From positions 167,914 through 231,913 of the forward strand of contig NZ_JASISQ010000006.1 in assembly GCF_030063205.1 (NCBI RefSeq): a stretch of DNA of 64,000 nt, given 5' to 3'. The stretch is from Arthrobacter antibioticus. Lineage in GTDB: Bacteria; Actinomycetota; Actinomycetes; Actinomycetales; Micrococcaceae. The position numbers and the translations under genes are program-made. Under the pieces are notes generated by a model. It had not been told where the DNA came from. It made no database searches and saw only the letters and a list, made by a program, of their open reading frames with translations. Below, piece by piece: positions 62,602 through 64,000 of the stretch (the first letter of the stretch is position 1; each line of letters opens with the position of its first letter).

Positions 62602-64000
62602 TGTGGCTGGGCTCCTGGACGTCCTCGCCTTCAGCGGCATCTTCTACAACAGTTTCTTCGTGGACCTGCTCGAGGCTCTCAGCGTCATGACTGTCTGTGT
62701 CAGCACTGTCTGTGTCAGCACTGTCTGTGTCAGCACTGTCGGCATCTGACTCGGCGTCATCGGAATCAAAGTAGGATGACTGCGCATCATCCACATTGAG
62801 CTCGTCGTGCTGCGCAACTTCAGCATCGCCTGAGGGCAGTTCCGCAGCGGCCTGGATGTCGGCGTCGTTCATCACAGGCGCAACAGGTGCAGCCATGACA
62901 TCTGACACGCGAACGCGCGGGGACTCCAAGGGGATCTCTTCATCGTCACCGAGGTCGATGATGATCTGATCGGTTCCCTCATCGATGCCCAGAGCTTCCT
63001 CGGCAACAAGAGCCTGACGCTCCCATGTTTTAGCCTCATCCTTGCGACCGGCCGCACGCAAAATCATGCCGTAAGCACGGAACAGACGCGGGCTGAAGGA
63101 GAACGCACGGTTGATATCCAGCTGCGGGATCTCGAGGGCAGATAATGCCGCCTCCATCTCACCAAGATCCCCGCGAGCCCCGGATTCAACGATGGCCAAC
63201 TCAACCTTGCCGGCCAGATCCAGACCTTCAGCGTCTTCTGACTTGATCAGATCAAGTGCACGGTCCGGGCGGCCCAAACCGCGTTCACAATCTGCCATGA
63301 GAGGCAAGTGAGCGTTGGAACCACTGATGCGGCGGAAGGTGCGAAGTTCACGTAACGCCTCACCGTATTTGCCGGCGGCGTAGGCAGTCATGGCAACAGC
63401 TTCACGGACACAGGCCAAGCGACCGCCACGACGGCTAGCGGCCAAAGCGTGCTCAAAGGCGACCTCAGGGACGAAGTCGATTAAGCGTCCGGCCATGACT
63501 AGGTGTTTGGAAACCCACTCGTTGTTTTTGGCGTCCAAAATACGAAGCTGCGCGCGGGTTACCTTATCAAGCTCCTCCCCTGTGACATCGGGATCGATCT
63601 CTGGTGAACGTTCACGGTCAGGGCGGTTGGAGCTGCGAAGATCGCCAGCGTTCCGTTCCGGGGGTGTGCGGGGACCTGTGGTGCGGGGACCACGATCGTC
63701 ACGGGCACTGCCATGGCTGGGGCGGTCGTTGCTGCGTGCGGGGCGATCATCGCGGCCACCGAAAGCGGGACGTGCGGGGCGGTCTTCACGGTTGCCGTAG
63801 CTGGGGCGTGAATCGCGGTCCGGTGCCGGGCGTCCACCCTGGCCACCACGGTTATCGCGATCACCATAGGGACGGTCGTTGCTGCGTGCGGGGCGATCAT
63901 CGCGGCCACCGAAAGCGGGACGTGCGGGGCGGTCTTCACGGTTGCCGTAGCTGGGGCGTGAATCGCGGTCCGGTGCCGGGCGTCCACCCTGGCCACCACG
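62591..64000 (-). CDS. TPR-like protein with RG/RDD-rich repeat region (5' end beyond window)
   Basis: At least 469 residues; the frame is open to the right edge. The visible N-terminal part is Arg/Asp/Gly/Pro-rich with a 50-residue tandem repeat. Next comes a helical domain from GEELDKVTRAQLRILDAKNNEWVSKHLVMAGRLIDFVPE, with repeats like RGGRLACVREAVAMTAYAAGKYGEALRELRTFRRISG that look like degenerate TPRs (Rv1691 position). The C-terminal 100 residues are acidic with DSADT repeats. An apparent TTG start at 63538 is not needed, since coding continues upstream. Precise function unknown. Confidence 0.85.
   Translation of the reverse strand, partial: RGGQGGRPAPDRDSRPSYGNREDRPARPAFGGRDDRPARSNDRPYGDRDNRGGQGGRPAPDRDSRPSYGNREDRPARPAFGGRDDRPARSNDRPSHGSARDDRGPRTTGPRTPPERNAGDLRSSNRPDRERSPEIDPDVTGEELDKVTRAQLRILDAKNNEWVSKHLVMAGRLIDFVPEVAFEHALAASRRGGRLACVREAVAMTAYAAGKYGEALRELRTFRRISGSNAHLPLMADCERGLGRPDRALDLIKSEDAEGLDLAGKVELAIVESGARGDLGEMEAALSALEIPQLDINRAFSFSPRLFRAYGMILRAAGRKDEAKTWERQALVAEEALGIDEGTDQIIIDLGDDEEIPLESPRVRVSDVMAAPVAPVMNDADIQAAAELPSGDAEVAQHDELNVDDAQSSYFDSDDAESDADSADTDSADTDSADTDSHDAESLEQVHEETVVEDAAEGEDVQEPSHSDS
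62691..62735 (-). repeat. Three perfect 15-bp repeats encoding DSADT
   Basis: CTGTCTGTGTCAGCA is repeated exactly at 62691-62705, 62706-62720 and 62721-62735, with degenerate copies adjoining. It encodes an acidic DSADT array in the tail of the TPR-like protein. Confidence 0.95.
63723..64000 (-). repeat. 150-bp tandem repeat in the TPR-like gene
   Basis: Bases 63723-63850 recur identically at 63873-64000, a 150-bp period equal to 50 codons. The encoded unit is rich in RDDRPAR, DRDSRP and GGQGGRP. The array is cut by the window edge, so copy number is unknown. Confidence 0.95.

Noticed and set aside
63559..63999. 146-codon minus-strand frame rich in Ala/Thr/His/Pro
   Set aside because: It is an alternative frame of the repeat region; the TPR-like gene reads through here in its own frame.

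Overview
The window reads as a chromosomal segment of a Gram-positive actinobacterium, most likely Micrococcaceae (Arthrobacter or a close relative). The basis is moderately high G+C, GTG/TTG starts with AGGAGG-type ribosome sites, many 4-bp stop/start overlaps, and two gene blocks collinear with Mycobacterium tuberculosis: the gcvH-garA-merR-DUF151-merR-gcvP block (Rv1826-Rv1832 order) and the TPR-HAD-tlyA-nadK-recN-pyrG-nudix-xerD ... parA-scpA-scpB-rluB-cmk-der block (Rv1691-Rv1713 order). Gene names come from recognised motifs and context; no search was run.

Layout. 0.2-3.6 kb: pyruvate carboxylase (-). 4-11.2 kb: glycine-cleavage P and H proteins enclosing a ParA-like ATPase, two MerR regulators, a DUF151 nuclease and the FHA protein GarA. 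11.4-16.6 kb: a membrane protein, a decayed universal stress gene, a fluoride-channel pair (crcB x2), a TauE-type exporter and a DmdC-type acyl-CoA dehydrogenase. 16.8-24.8 kb (-): tRNA-Pro(GGG), der, plsC-like, cmk, tyrA, rluB, scpB, scpA, parA. 24.8-54.1 kb: a catabolic and transport region lying between parA and xerD. 54.1-64 kb (-): xerD, nudix, pyrG, recN, nadK, tlyA, a small protein, a HAD phosphatase and a TPR-like protein cut by the window end.

The 24.8-54.1 kb region is the interesting part. It carries an ABC exporter pair; the C4-dicarboxylate carrier DctA with a divergent CitA/DcuS-type two-component system; a DUF559 nuclease-like gene bracketed by tandem inverted repeats; a complete 2-methylcitrate (propionate) gene set with a GntR regulator and matching operators; a DasABC-like sugar importer with a cytoplasmic GH20 hexosaminidase and an IclR regulator; and a divergent pair of operons encoding a GntP permease, a D-aminoacylase-family deacylase, a DSD-family PLP dehydratase, KDG kinase, KDPG aldolase, RidA and a second IclR.

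My main inference is that this last set, next to the chitobiose-type importer and hexosaminidase, forms an oxidative GlcNAc route. N-acetyl-glucosaminate would be taken up by GntP, deacetylated to glucosaminate, dehydrated and deaminated to 2-keto-3-deoxygluconate (RidA clearing the imine), phosphorylated, and split to pyruvate and glyceraldehyde-3-phosphate. The sequence shows the enzymes and their linkage; the substrate is inference.

A second theme is short tandem duplications and palindromes at gene 3' ends (citB/DUF559/prpE, dctA, merR, xerD, crcB1), several of which contain the stop codon.
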